Shown: piece after piece, positions 56,080 to 63,693 of the stretch
Layout of the letters: every line of letters begins with the position of its first letter
How positions within the stretch are numbered: position 1 is the first letter of the stretch
DNA from: an uncultured Dyadobacter sp.
GTDB taxonomy: Bacteria; Bacteroidota; Bacteroidia; Cytophagales; Spirosomataceae
Length of the DNA: 64,000 nucleotides
Reading direction: 5' to 3'
NCBI RefSeq assembly: GCF_946482605.1
Contig: NZ_CAMLSE010000005.1
Location: 286,094-350,093, forward strand
Translations under genes and position numbers: made by a program
The notes under the pieces: generated by a model
The model's input: only the letters and a program-made list of their open reading frames with translations
Database searches by the model: none
Told to the model about the DNA's origin: nothing

Positions 56080-56505
56080 ATGAATGTTTTACTTGTTGAT
56101 CGTTTTCAAATCATCAGGCACGCTGCAAAAGCACTTTTAAGACAGTTACTCGAACGGCCTTTGATTTATGAGTCAGCCTCATTTTACGAAATGGTGGATC
56201 AGCTTTCACTACATTCGTTCGACCTGACAATTCTCGATGCGCAGCTGCCCGGCCAGGACGGATTTGAATTGATCAAAATGATTAGAAAGCGGCAAGGCTC
56301 GGCCCGTATCCTGGTATTTGCAGATTGTGAAGAGCGGATATATGGCCTGCATTATCTGCACGCTGGGGCGCATGGCTTTGTGCCAAAGAGCTCAGATGCA
56401 GCTGGATTATGCGAATCCATCAAGTCTGTCATGGAGACTGGCAGATATTTAAGTTCAACCACGCTTAAACGAAGGGATCGACCTTATCTATCAGATTTCC
56501 AATAA
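56080..56505 (+). CDS. Single-domain response regulator (NarL-type receiver, no DNA-binding domain)
   Basis: 141 residues. 'MNVLLVDRFQIIRHAAKALL' with 'LTILDAQLPGQDGFELIKMI' (phospho-Asp in LDAQ) and 'GFVPKSSDAAGL' (Lys) match the receiver of NarL/LuxR-type regulators. It stops about 20 residues after the receiver ('SSTTLKRRDRPYLSDFQ'), where relatives carry a LuxR-type helix-turn-helix. It may have lost that domain or work as a phosphate shuttle. Confidence 0.82.
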   Translation: MNVLLVDRFQIIRHAAKALLRQLLERPLIYESASFYEMVDQLSLHSFDLTILDAQLPGQDGFELIKMIRKRQGSARILVFADCEERIYGLHYLHAGAHGFVPKSSDAAGLCESIKSVMETGRYLSSTTLKRRDRPYLSDFQ

Positions 56506-56525
56506 GTTACAAGGCAAAAAAAAAT

Positions 56526-56556
56526 GGGACAAATCCGTTTAATTTGGACTTGTCCC
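56526..56556 (-). terminator. Hairpin with T-run on the minus strand
   Basis: GGGACAA (56526-56532) pairs with TTGTCCC (56550-56556), with inner TCC/GGA pairing. On the minus strand it is followed by a run of nine T (from the A-run at 56516-56524). No minus-strand gene ends here now, so it may be a relic or act weakly for the receiver gene on the plus strand. The interval 56506-56973 has no clear gene. Confidence 0.45.
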
Positions 56557-56710
56557 GTGAGGTGCAGTTGAGGGGACTGAAATCGAATAACTTACAAAGC
56601 TTTTGGCGCTGTTAGAGACAATCAACTCAGGAAATGACGCGAACGCGACGTCCACCAAGGCAAAATTGAATCCGAAATCCACTACCTAAAAAATAGATCC
56701 AAGGTTATGT

Positions 56711-56725
56711 TCCCAGCGGGATCAC
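56711..56725 (+). other. Possible tRNA-derived attachment core
   Basis: TCCCAGCGGGATCAC looks like the 3' end of a tRNA (T-arm strand plus acceptor). It is followed 25 bp later by a strong terminator and 250 bp later by an integrase. CTnDOT-like and related integrases often use tRNA 3' ends. The rest of a tRNA is not present, so this would be a left-over att core. Tentative. Confidence 0.3.
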
Positions 56726-56750
56726 TCGAAGAAGTAACAAAAAGCATCAA

Positions 56751-56785
56751 AAGCCTGCAAATCAAACGATTGCAGGCTTTTTGTT
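56751..56785 (+). terminator. Rho-independent terminator
   Basis: AAGCCTGCAA (56751-56760) and TTGCAGGCTT (56770-56779) form a perfect 10-bp stem with a 9-nt loop, followed by TTTG and more T. This sits between the att-like core and the integrase promoter, typical for the end of a tRNA gene. Confidence 0.8.
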
Positions 56786-56827
56786 TGCCTCTACTATACC
56801 AAAACGTTCAAATATTCTCAAAGTTTT

Positions 56828-56889
56828 GGTGAGTAATTCGGTGAGTCAATCCGCCTGCAAAGTTTACTCACCAGAAATCACGTAACTAA
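56828..56889. repeat. Cluster of short repeats upstream of the integrase
   Basis: GGTGAGTAA (56828-56836) is nearly repeated at 56840-56848 with a 12-bp period, and its complement TTACTCACC is at 56864-56872. CGTAACTAA (56881-56889) is the complement of part of the repeat at 46625-46633. These could be integrase arm-type sites. Confidence 0.4.
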
Positions 56890-56973
56890 TTGAAAGACAA
56901 CATGTCCACGCGATGGACATCTTGCGCTGACTAGGCTTGCAAGACTACATTTGTTTAACCTTTAAACCAGAGA

Positions 56974-58212
56974 ATGGTTATGAAAACAAAGCTGAGTCTG
57001 CTTTTCTATTTGAAGAAGCCGAGAAATTATCAAGACGGGCCAGTGCCCATCTACCTAAGAGTTACTGTCGATAGCAAAAGATCAGAGATGGCGACCGGGC
57101 GGGATTGTGAGCCTAAAATGTGGAATGCTGCGGCTGGACGCATGCTTGGTAACAAAGAAGCTGTCAAATCTCTGAATGCCTATCTAGGGAACCTCGAACA
57201 ACAATTTCTGGATGCTCATGCATCCCTGATTCGACAAGGGGATCTTGCCACTGCTGAAAGCATTAAAAACAAGTTTCTGGGAATTGGTCCGAAACAGAGA
57301 ATGCTCATGTCAATCATAATCGAGCACAATCGGAGGCTGCATTCATTGATCGGCCAGGAATACGCGATAGGCACATTCAAAAGGTACGAGGTCTTGCGAC
57401 GCCACACGGAAAATTTCTTAAAGGCTAATTACAATGTTAAAGACTTCGATATCAGTCGCATTGATTTCGGATTCGTTGCAGACTATGAATTTCATCTCCG
57501 CTCTGTTCGTAAGATGGGAAACAATGCTGTGGTGAAGCATATGAAGATGTTTCGCAAAATCGTGAACATCTGTCTTGGAAATGGCTGGATAAATCTTGAC
57601 CCATACTTAAACTTCAAAGGCAAATTTAAGAAAGTTGATAAGGCCATTCTCACGAAGGAGGAATTAGATATGATCGGCGGAAAGGAATTCGCGAGCGATC
57701 GGCTTACCCAGGTTAGGGATACTTTCCTGTTCTGCTGTTACACCGGTCTCGCATATTCAGACATCCAGAGTCTGGAAAGAAGCGACATTTCCAGAGGGAT
57801 TGATGGTGAGCAATGGATATTTACCCAACGTACAAAAACGAATGTAAAATCGCACATTCCTCTCCTTCCTGAGGCTCTAGAGATAATTAGCCGCTATAAT
57901 GATGATCCTGTTTGCCAGTCCCGTGGGCTAGTTCTGCCAGTTCCGAGCAATCAGAAAATGAACGACTATCTAAAAGAGATTGCGGTTGTTTGCGGTATTG
58001 ACAAAGTTCTGACCTCACATGTGGCCAGGCATACATTCGCCACCACCATTACCTTGCAAAACGGTGTACCGATAGAAAGTGTTTCCAAGATGTTGGGACA
58101 TACGAGCATCCGTACGACACAGATTTATGCTAAAATCCTGGATTTGAAGGTAAGTGAGGACATGCAAGCCCTCAAAGGTCGATTAGCGAAAAAAACAGGA
58201 ACAAGTAATTAG
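56974..58212 (+). CDS. Tyrosine recombinase/integrase, CTnDOT (IntDOT)-like
   Basis: 412 residues: arm-binding N-terminus (~1-100), SAM-like core-binding domain (~105-210), catalytic domain (~220-400). Catalytic motifs are 'TSHVARHTFAT' (HxxR), 'LGHTSIRTT' and the nucleophile Tyr in 'QIYAKI'. At the first catalytic Arg position the motif reads 'TGLAYSDI', with Ala in place of Arg, as known for IntDOT. It integrates and excises the element that occupies the rest of the window. A terminator follows at once. Confidence 0.93.
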   Translation: MVMKTKLSLLFYLKKPRNYQDGPVPIYLRVTVDSKRSEMATGRDCEPKMWNAAAGRMLGNKEAVKSLNAYLGNLEQQFLDAHASLIRQGDLATAESIKNKFLGIGPKQRMLMSIIIEHNRRLHSLIGQEYAIGTFKRYEVLRRHTENFLKANYNVKDFDISRIDFGFVADYEFHLRSVRKMGNNAVVKHMKMFRKIVNICLGNGWINLDPYLNFKGKFKKVDKAILTKEELDMIGGKEFASDRLTQVRDTFLFCCYTGLAYSDIQSLERSDISRGIDGEQWIFTQRTKTNVKSHIPLLPEALEIISRYNDDPVCQSRGLVLPVPSNQKMNDYLKEIAVVCGIDKVLTSHVARHTFATTITLQNGVPIESVSKMLGHTSIRTTQIYAKILDLKVSEDMQALKGRLAKKTGTSN

Positions 58213-58235
58213 CGGATTTAGGCAAGAGTTAATGA

Positions 58236-58265
58236 GCCGTCAAATCAGATTTGGCGGCTTTTCTT
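58236..58265 (+). terminator. Terminator of the integrase gene
   Basis: GCCGTCAAAT (58236-58245) pairs with ATTTGGCGGC (58249-58258), one G-T pair, followed by TTTTC, 24 bp after the integrase stop. Confidence 0.75.
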
Positions 58266-58611
58266 ATTTTGAGCGTTGTGCTGGATAGATAGAAAAATTG
58301 CCTGAAAAGACACCATAAAGCAATGTTTGGACAAATAAAACTCGGCAAAAGCGCAGCTAAATAAGTAGCCCCATTTTGAGCCTGCCGATAAGATAGCCAA
58401 AAGCTTACGGCATAATGACGCGCTTTTACGGTGTTAGATTATTAAACAGCAGCCGTCAGCCTGCGGCGCTTATTCCGTTTCCTTTTGGCTATGTGGGGGC
58501 CACTGTTAGAAGGGCTTTCTTTTTTCTCGTTTTTTCTTTGTCAAACATTCATTTAAAGGGAGCGAGAGGAAGAAGAAAGAAAATCATTTCTAACTTCTAA
58601 CAGCTACGATC
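58266..58611. other. 346-bp non-coding stretch before the DUF932 gene
   Basis: No gene is supported. The sequence has T/C-rich and purine-rich runs (58520-58590) that may hold the promoter of the DUF932 gene. An open frame at 58415-58600 has no recognisable motif. Confidence 0.5.
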
Positions 58612-59019
58612 ATGGCTCACAACATCAGTTTCGATGAAAAGACAGACAAACACAGTTTTTTCTCGGTTAAAAAAAAGGCTTGGCACGGACTAGGACAGAT
58701 TGTCGATCAGTATCCTAATAGCAAAGACGCAATCCAACACGCCGGTTTAGACTACCAGGTTGAAAAGGCAGACTTAACTGCTATCATCAGGGGGAATCAA
58801 GTTGAATCTAGCGAAGGATCTACGCCAGTACCAGGATATTACGCTACGATGAGAACAGATAATAATGCGGTATTGGGTGTAGTTGGCAAAGACTATCAAA
58901 TTGTTCAGAATCGAGATGCGTTTACATTTTTCGACAGCATTGTTGGCGGTGACGGAATTCTATATGAAACTGCCGGTTCGTTGGGTAAGGGTGAGCGCAT
59001 ATTTATTACCGCCAAATAA
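58612..59019 (+). pseudogene. DUF932 (phage/plasmid TIGR03299-like) protein, truncated
   Basis: 135 residues: 'KKAWHGLGQIVDQYPNSKDA' and 'VVGKDYQIVQNRDAFTFFD' are the conserved N-terminal half. The frame ends right after 'GERIFITAK', where complete family members continue for about 200 more residues. Nothing downstream resembles the missing half, so it was removed by deletion. The function of DUF932 is unknown; it is common on plasmids and integrative elements. Confidence 0.8.
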
Positions 59020-59075
59020 TCTTTGCGCGGATTTCGCCAGTAACGGAATTTCAAGCCTGAATCTAAACTAAGATC

Positions 59076-59100
59076 GGGGGAGCTCAGCTCCCCCTTTTTT
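59076..59100 (+). terminator. Rho-independent terminator
   Basis: GGGGGAG (59076-59082) and CTCCCCC (59088-59094) with a 5-nt loop, then a run of six T. It ends the truncated DUF932 transcript. Confidence 0.85.
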
Positions 59101-59105
59101 ATGCA

Positions 59106-59153
59106 AACCGCCCACGATGTGAAGCTTTAATCAGCTCCCCATCGCGGGCGGTT
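59106..59153. repeat. Long GC-rich inverted repeat
   Basis: AACCGCCCACGATG (59106-59119) and CATCGCGGGCGGTT (59140-59153) pair at 13 of 14 positions around a 20-nt loop. It lies between convergent transcripts. It could terminate the minus-strand operon, be part of an oriT, or encode a structured RNA. Confidence 0.6.
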
Positions 59154-59180
59154 CAACTTTGATATATTTAAAGGCTTTCG

Positions 59181-59402
59181 TCAATAACTGTAGAAAAGCT
59201 CAACAACAAATAAGAATACACCTGAGACGATTGATACGGCAGACAGTATCATCAGAACTCCCTCAAATGTCGAGATCAAAAGAGCTGACCGATAGGTGCT
59301 GTAATGCTAAGAACCACCGTAACCTCTTCTATTAAATCTGCGCTGGCCTACGAACAGGCGGAGTCCAATGCCCAAGGCAATAAGGATTGCTCCATACGCC
59401 AT
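59181..59402 (-). pseudogene. Small membrane protein of integrative elements, with internal amber codon
   Basis: From the ATG at 59402 the frame reads MAYGAILIALGIGLRLFVGQ then RRFNRRGYGGS, meets TAG at 59307-59309, and continues in frame HYSTYRSALLISTFEGVLM to a TGA at 59181. Two hydrophobic helices flank a basic segment. Small proteins of this type occur in Bacteroidota elements, sometimes wrongly named 'molybdenum ABC transporter permease'. The TAG may come from a CAG (Gln). It is the last member of the minus-strand set. Confidence 0.55.
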
Positions 59403-59484
59403 TACGGATGAGATGCTAAGTGCCAGACTTTCACTCTTGCATCTCCCAGAATGCGGTTCAGGTATTTTGATACTGGACGTTCCA

Positions 59485-59772
59485 TTATTTTACTGATTTT
59501 ATGTCTGATTGAAGCAAGAACTGGATGTCTTGAAGTAAGTAATAAAAGGTTCCGCCAACTTTGTTGGGCTTCAACTGCCCGTTAACTCGCAGATTTTGCA
59601 AGGTTCCTGCTGAAATGTTGAGCAGTATTTTCACTTCCGCGCTTTTCAGCCATTTCTTGGGTTCCGTTTTGGAGCCCGAAATAAACTGCTTCAAATCTTC
59701 CAGGAGATCACGCCTGAACTTTTGCAAATCTTCCCTGGTAATCAGCTCCACGTTCACAGCATTTTGTTTCAA
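59485..59772 (-). CDS. Helix-turn-helix protein (excisionase-like)
   Basis: 95 residues. 'KKWLKSAEVKILLNISAGTL' and 'NLRVNGQLKPNKVGGTFYY' are the HTH and wing of the DNA-binding family seen in Bacteroidota elements beside integrases. It may act as an excision factor or regulator. It starts 7 bp after the preceding small gene, in one operon. Confidence 0.83.
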   Translation of the reverse strand: MKQNAVNVELITREDLQKFRRDLLEDLKQFISGSKTEPKKWLKSAEVKILLNISAGTLQNLRVNGQLKPNKVGGTFYYLLQDIQFLLQSDIKSVK

Positions 59773-59779
59773 AAATTGT

Positions 59780-60070
59780 TTAAACTGTCAGCTCTGGCAG
59801 AATAATACGGCTAGGTCTGTTTTTATTGAATGATGGTTCGTACCGGATGTACCCGAAATCACTTAGCTCTCGAACCACCTTGTAGTACGTTTTGCCACTT
59901 GATATCTTCGCCACCTGCATCAATTCAAAACTGAACATAGTAAGACAATTCGTGCCCAATTTGCAGGTCGTTTGAAGAATGGCACTGTAGACGCTGATAT
60001 GCGTCACAGTCACCCGGGCGTCTACACTGATTCGCTTGAAAAATTGGTTAAGGTGAGATGAAACATCCAT
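59780..60070 (-). CDS. Small winged-helix-like protein of mobile elements
   Basis: 96 residues. 'VFSSHLNQFFKRIS'-like start (here 'DVSSHLNQFFKRISVDARVT') and 'SFELMQVAKISSGKTYYKVV' followed by 'RELSDFGYIRYEPSFN' resemble short winged-helix proteins of Bacteroidota elements, similar to replication-initiator or regulator folds. It starts 3 bp after the preceding stop. Exact role unknown. Confidence 0.65.
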   Translation of the reverse strand: MDVSSHLNQFFKRISVDARVTVTHISVYSAILQTTCKLGTNCLTMFSFELMQVAKISSGKTYYKVVRELSDFGYIRYEPSFNKNRPSRIILPELTV

Positions 60071-60073
60071 AAC

Positions 60074-60769
60074 TTATTGGCTGATCGCCATCCCTTTTGA
60101 TTTTTTGACTTTCTTCCCTGTATGATGGTCCTTTCCATCGTCACCATCCAGATTCTGGGACGCTTTCTGCTCCTGCTTTGGTGCATTGGATTGGGAGATT
60201 TGCTGGGATTGACGGTTGTGAAGCTTATGCATGTTCGCATCGTAGATTGTTACCGCTTTGAACTGAGGGTTCGCCTCAATATACCTGCGTTGCTCATTAC
60301 CATTTTCCACAAATGTCACTGCCTGCCGGTTACCTTTTTGCAGTGAATCCAGCATTCTGGATTTGTCCTGCGCGTTCTGCAAGTCTTTAATCGGATGTTT
60401 GGCAACCTCCTTTTCAAGATCAAATCCATAATTCGAGTGAAATTGCTTCAGTTTGAAATTACCGGCATTGTCAGTCTGTTTGAAATCCATTTGAAGCCAG
60501 GCATTGTAGATCTTACCTTCCTTATTCGTCAAGTCTTTGTTGACGGCTCTGCCGCTCATAAGGTTATGCCCTTCCTTCAAAGTAATGTTATTATCCTTCC
60601 CTACATAGAAGGACTGATTGATCTTCTCACCTTGCTGATCCCGTTTCATTGAGGCATCATAGCTGTTGAAGAAATACATATCCGTAGTGGCTGAGCGTTT
60701 GAAATGCAACACACTGCTCACCTCGTCTTTCCCAAATGTCGCCTGGTGTTGAAGCGTAAATTCTGGCAT
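60074..60769 (-). CDS. Element-borne protein of unknown function (DUF3945-associated type)
   Basis: 231 residues from the ATG at 60769 (MPEFTLQHQATFGKDEV); the longer frame to 60970 has no sensible extension. Blocks such as 'LHFKRSATTDMYFFNSYDA', 'ITLKEGHNLMSGRAVNKDL' and 'EANPQFKAVTIYDANM' are typical of a family carried by Bacteroidota conjugative elements, often fused to or beside DUF3945. The C-terminus is low in complexity, Lys-rich and disordered. It heads the minus-strand operon. Function unknown. Confidence 0.68.
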   Translation of the reverse strand: MPEFTLQHQATFGKDEVSSVLHFKRSATTDMYFFNSYDASMKRDQQGEKINQSFYVGKDNNITLKEGHNLMSGRAVNKDLTNKEGKIYNAWLQMDFKQTDNAGNFKLKQFHSNYGFDLEKEVAKHPIKDLQNAQDKSRMLDSLQKGNRQAVTFVENGNEQRRYIEANPQFKAVTIYDANMHKLHNRQSQQISQSNAPKQEQKASQNLDGDDGKDHHTGKKVKKSKGMAISQ

Positions 60770-60995
60770 TTTGATGTTTTCTCTTAAATGGCTTCCCAGT
60801 GCGTCGCCGAGCCTGAATACCAGACTGATCCCGAAGAAATTACACGTGTTCCAGGTGCTTGAGGTCTGTATCACATTTGAGAACAATGAACAATTCCGAT
60901 GGGAGTATTTAACCATGCCGAACCACCTGCTTAAACTTTGCGTCGAATTCAGTAAATTTCGGCTCCCCAACAGTGCAAATTAACAAGCTTGTTCC

Positions 60996-62711
60996 ATGAT
61001 TACGAAGGTCGTTATACACAATTTTAAGAAGCTAGAAGTTGTTGAATTTCCTCTATCACAATCAGTTGTGCTGATCGGTCCGAATAATGCAGGTAAATCC
61101 ACGATCTTTCAAGCAATGTGTCTTTGGGAGATTGGCGTTACCAACTTCATAGGCGCATATCAAAAGAATGATTTAAATCGTGCAGGTGCAGTTGTTATTA
61201 ACAGGAAAGATCTCTTAAATAGTCCTATCGCAGATGCGCGCTTCTTGTGGAGAAATAAGAAGGTAACGGAGAAACGTGAAGGTGGGGGCATTGACCACAT
61301 AAGACTATCCGTTGAAATTGTGGGTGACATTTCCGGCAAAGATTGGAATTGTAAAGCTGAATTCACATTCTCTAATGCTGAATCAATAGGGTGTAAGGTA
61401 ACTGGTAATGTGAAGGAGTATATTGAATTTATAAAAAATGGAAATTCCGTAAGATTTGGCTTTTTGCAGCCGATGTCTGGACTAGCAACAGAAGAAGATT
61501 TACTTACGCCTGGTGCAGTTGACAGACGACTTGGCGAAGGAAGGACAGCCGAAGTTCTGAGGAATATTTGTTACAGCATAGTCAATCCCGAATCAAAATC
61601 GGATGCGGAAAATATTGCGAAGGAGAATTGGAAAAAGCTTAAAGATGCAATAAAAAAAATGTTTGGAGCCACATTGCATGAGCCGGAGTACATTAGATCT
61701 AGTGGCCTATTGCAACTTCAATATACTGAAAACAACATCCAATATGATATAGCATCGGGAGGGCGGGGATTTCAGCAAACCTTACTGTTGTTGGCATATA
61801 TGTATGCTCACCCAGGTACAACGTTGCTACTTGATGAGCCGGACGCGCATTTGGAAGTAATTAGGCAGCGGGAAGCTTTTCAATTAATTAACGCTGTTGC
61901 GAATGAAACTCAATCACAGGTTATTATCGCTTCGCATTCTGAGGTGGTGCTTCAAGAGGCCGCCGACGCATCAAATATTATCGCGGTTATTGACAGTCAG
62001 GCAATTGAACTAAATTCAGATAAAAAGAGAAAACAAATAAACTATATACGAAAAGCACTTACTGAAATTGGGTGGGAACGTTACTATTTAGCGAAGCTAA
62101 AAAAACATATTCTTTTTCTCGAGGGATCAACAGACTTAGAGATGTTAAAAAAATTTGCTGAGCGTTTGAAGCACCCAGCACTTTCTTTTTTAGAGAATGC
62201 GAATGTAGAGTATGTTGCAAACAATTTGCCGAACAATGCAATAGAAATGTATACTGCATTAAAGGAATTTGTACCTGAATTACGTGGCTATGCATTATTT
62301 GATAGAATTACCAACCCATATCCCGGCGCTCCGCTACCAGTTCAATTCTGGGAGAGGCGCGAACTAGAAAATTATTTCGCATTTCCGGATCTTTTGATTC
62401 GCCATGCAGGATTATTGGAATTCAAACATCCGGAAATTGGTATATCTAAATTAAAAGCTACAATGACCAACGTTGTTGCTGAGTATACCGCGCCAGCAGT
62501 GTTAAAAGACAGAGAAAACAAGTTCTGGTTCGATAGCAAATTGTCCGACGATTGGCTTGACGTAATCTTCCCGGAATTCTACCACAGGCTAGGAATTCCG
62601 ATGAATTTTTACAAGAGAGATTATTATCAGCTTATTAGCCTAATGAAGACTAACGAAATCGACCCTGAAATCACCTTAAAGCTCAATACAATAGTCGAAA
62701 ACTTGAATTAA
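60996..62711 (+). CDS. OLD-like/AAA-15 ATPase with TOPRIM-like C-terminus
   Basis: 571 residues. Walker A 'GPNNAGKST' is at 28-36, the ABC-type signature region 'ASGGRGFQQTLLLLA' at ~254, Walker B 'TTLLLDEPDAHLE' next and the H-loop 'IIASHSEVVL' after. From ~370 a TOPRIM-like part starts with 'KHILFLEGSTDLEMLKKFAE', but the usual DxD is not seen; 'YALFDRI' stands near that place. Such SMC-like ATPases are common in antiphage systems (OLD, Gabija, PARIS relatives). A trypsin-like protease gene follows after 53 bp. I do not recognise this exact pair as a named system. Confidence 0.82.
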   Translation: MITKVVIHNFKKLEVVEFPLSQSVVLIGPNNAGKSTIFQAMCLWEIGVTNFIGAYQKNDLNRAGAVVINRKDLLNSPIADARFLWRNKKVTEKREGGGIDHIRLSVEIVGDISGKDWNCKAEFTFSNAESIGCKVTGNVKEYIEFIKNGNSVRFGFLQPMSGLATEEDLLTPGAVDRRLGEGRTAEVLRNICYSIVNPESKSDAENIAKENWKKLKDAIKKMFGATLHEPEYIRSSGLLQLQYTENNIQYDIASGGRGFQQTLLLLAYMYAHPGTTLLLDEPDAHLEVIRQREAFQLINAVANETQSQVIIASHSEVVLQEAADASNIIAVIDSQAIELNSDKKRKQINYIRKALTEIGWERYYLAKLKKHILFLEGSTDLEMLKKFAERLKHPALSFLENANVEYVANNLPNNAIEMYTALKEFVPELRGYALFDRITNPYPGAPLPVQFWERRELENYFAFPDLLIRHAGLLEFKHPEIGISKLKATMTNVVAEYTAPAVLKDRENKFWFDSKLSDDWLDVIFPEFYHRLGIPMNFYKRDYYQLISLMKTNEIDPEITLKLNTIVENLN

Positions 62712-62763
62712 TCACTATGGCTTTTAATGATAATTTTATTGTCGGATAGTTGAATTGGCATTT

Positions 62764-63597
62764 ATGAAACTAAGCGAGGAACAAAATGAAGAATTGAATC
62801 ACATCAAGGATGAGGTGCGCAAGTTATCGCCTCAAATATTTGTTGGTGTAGAGAGCGGTATCTATGAAAAGCCGATTCCTAATGCAACCTCTGTTCTCTT
62901 AGAATTAGGTGGGCAATATTTTGTAGTAACAGCGGGGCATGTACTCGCTTCTGAGCTCAATATAGGATTTGCGTTGGAGAAAAAATTTTATCCTCTACAC
63001 AAAGACTTATCTTTTCACTACTTTGATTCAGACGAGCAAACGTTAAATAACAAGTTTGATATAGGTATAGTAAAAATCGAGATGGATACAGTCACTGCCC
63101 TGAAAAGCTCGGGTTTCCAATTTCTCAATTATCGTCGGATAAATTTTGGATCAAGCCAGTCAATTGATAATTGGTATTTGCTGCTTGGATATCCGGCCAA
63201 CCGGATAAAATATAACCTAGCTAACCAGTCATTTAGCTGTAAGAGCTATTCTCTATTAACTCATGAAGTTGTAGATTGGCACGAGAAACTAGGTTTGGGG
63301 AGAGAATATAAGCTTGTTGCAAAATACCAGAAAAGGAAAACTGTGCGAAGCGATAATGGAGAACTGACGATAGGTCCAGTTCTAGAAGGTTTAAGCGGTT
63401 CCGGGCTTTGGAGCCGTGTAGATGATGTAACTAAGCTCACTGCAATTTTTACAGATTGGTACCGAGAACATAATTTACTGACAGCCACTCGTATTAGTGT
63501 GGTGATTGAGGTAATAAGGCAAAGGTATCACCTTGCTTTACCCAAAATTGAGGATAAAAACTTGGAGCTGATGATTTCTGAATCTTTTTCAGATTAG
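62764..63597 (+). CDS. Trypsin-like serine protease
   Basis: 277 residues from the ATG at 62764, three codons after a TTG. The triad is visible: His in 'VVTAGHVLA', Asp in 'NKFDIGIVKI' and Ser in 'EGLSGSGLWS'. No signal peptide, so it acts inside the cell, unlike housekeeping DegP-type proteases, and no PDZ domain is present. It follows the OLD-like ATPase by 53 bp on the same strand. In defence systems such proteases are effectors or activators cleaving a partner upon infection (inference). Confidence 0.8.
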   Translation: MKLSEEQNEELNHIKDEVRKLSPQIFVGVESGIYEKPIPNATSVLLELGGQYFVVTAGHVLASELNIGFALEKKFYPLHKDLSFHYFDSDEQTLNNKFDIGIVKIEMDTVTALKSSGFQFLNYRRINFGSSQSIDNWYLLLGYPANRIKYNLANQSFSCKSYSLLTHEVVDWHEKLGLGREYKLVAKYQKRKTVRSDNGELTIGPVLEGLSGSGLWSRVDDVTKLTAIFTDWYREHNLLTATRISVVIEVIRQRYHLALPKIEDKNLELMISESFSD

Positions 63598-63693
63598 TCT
63601 TTTCATACCAATGCTATTGTTTACGCATAGAACTTCACATTGTATAATGTCTTGAAGTTATAATCCGCATTAAGGTGGAGCAATTAGTTATTT

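Noticed and set aside
56557..56700. Short open frames on both strands between the terminator hairpin and the att-like core
   Set aside because: They overlap each other, lack starts and family features, and are best seen as non-coding.
59181..59402. Molybdenum transporter permease
   Set aside because: This is a common wrong label for small two-helix proteins of Bacteroidota elements; nothing here supports molybdate transport.
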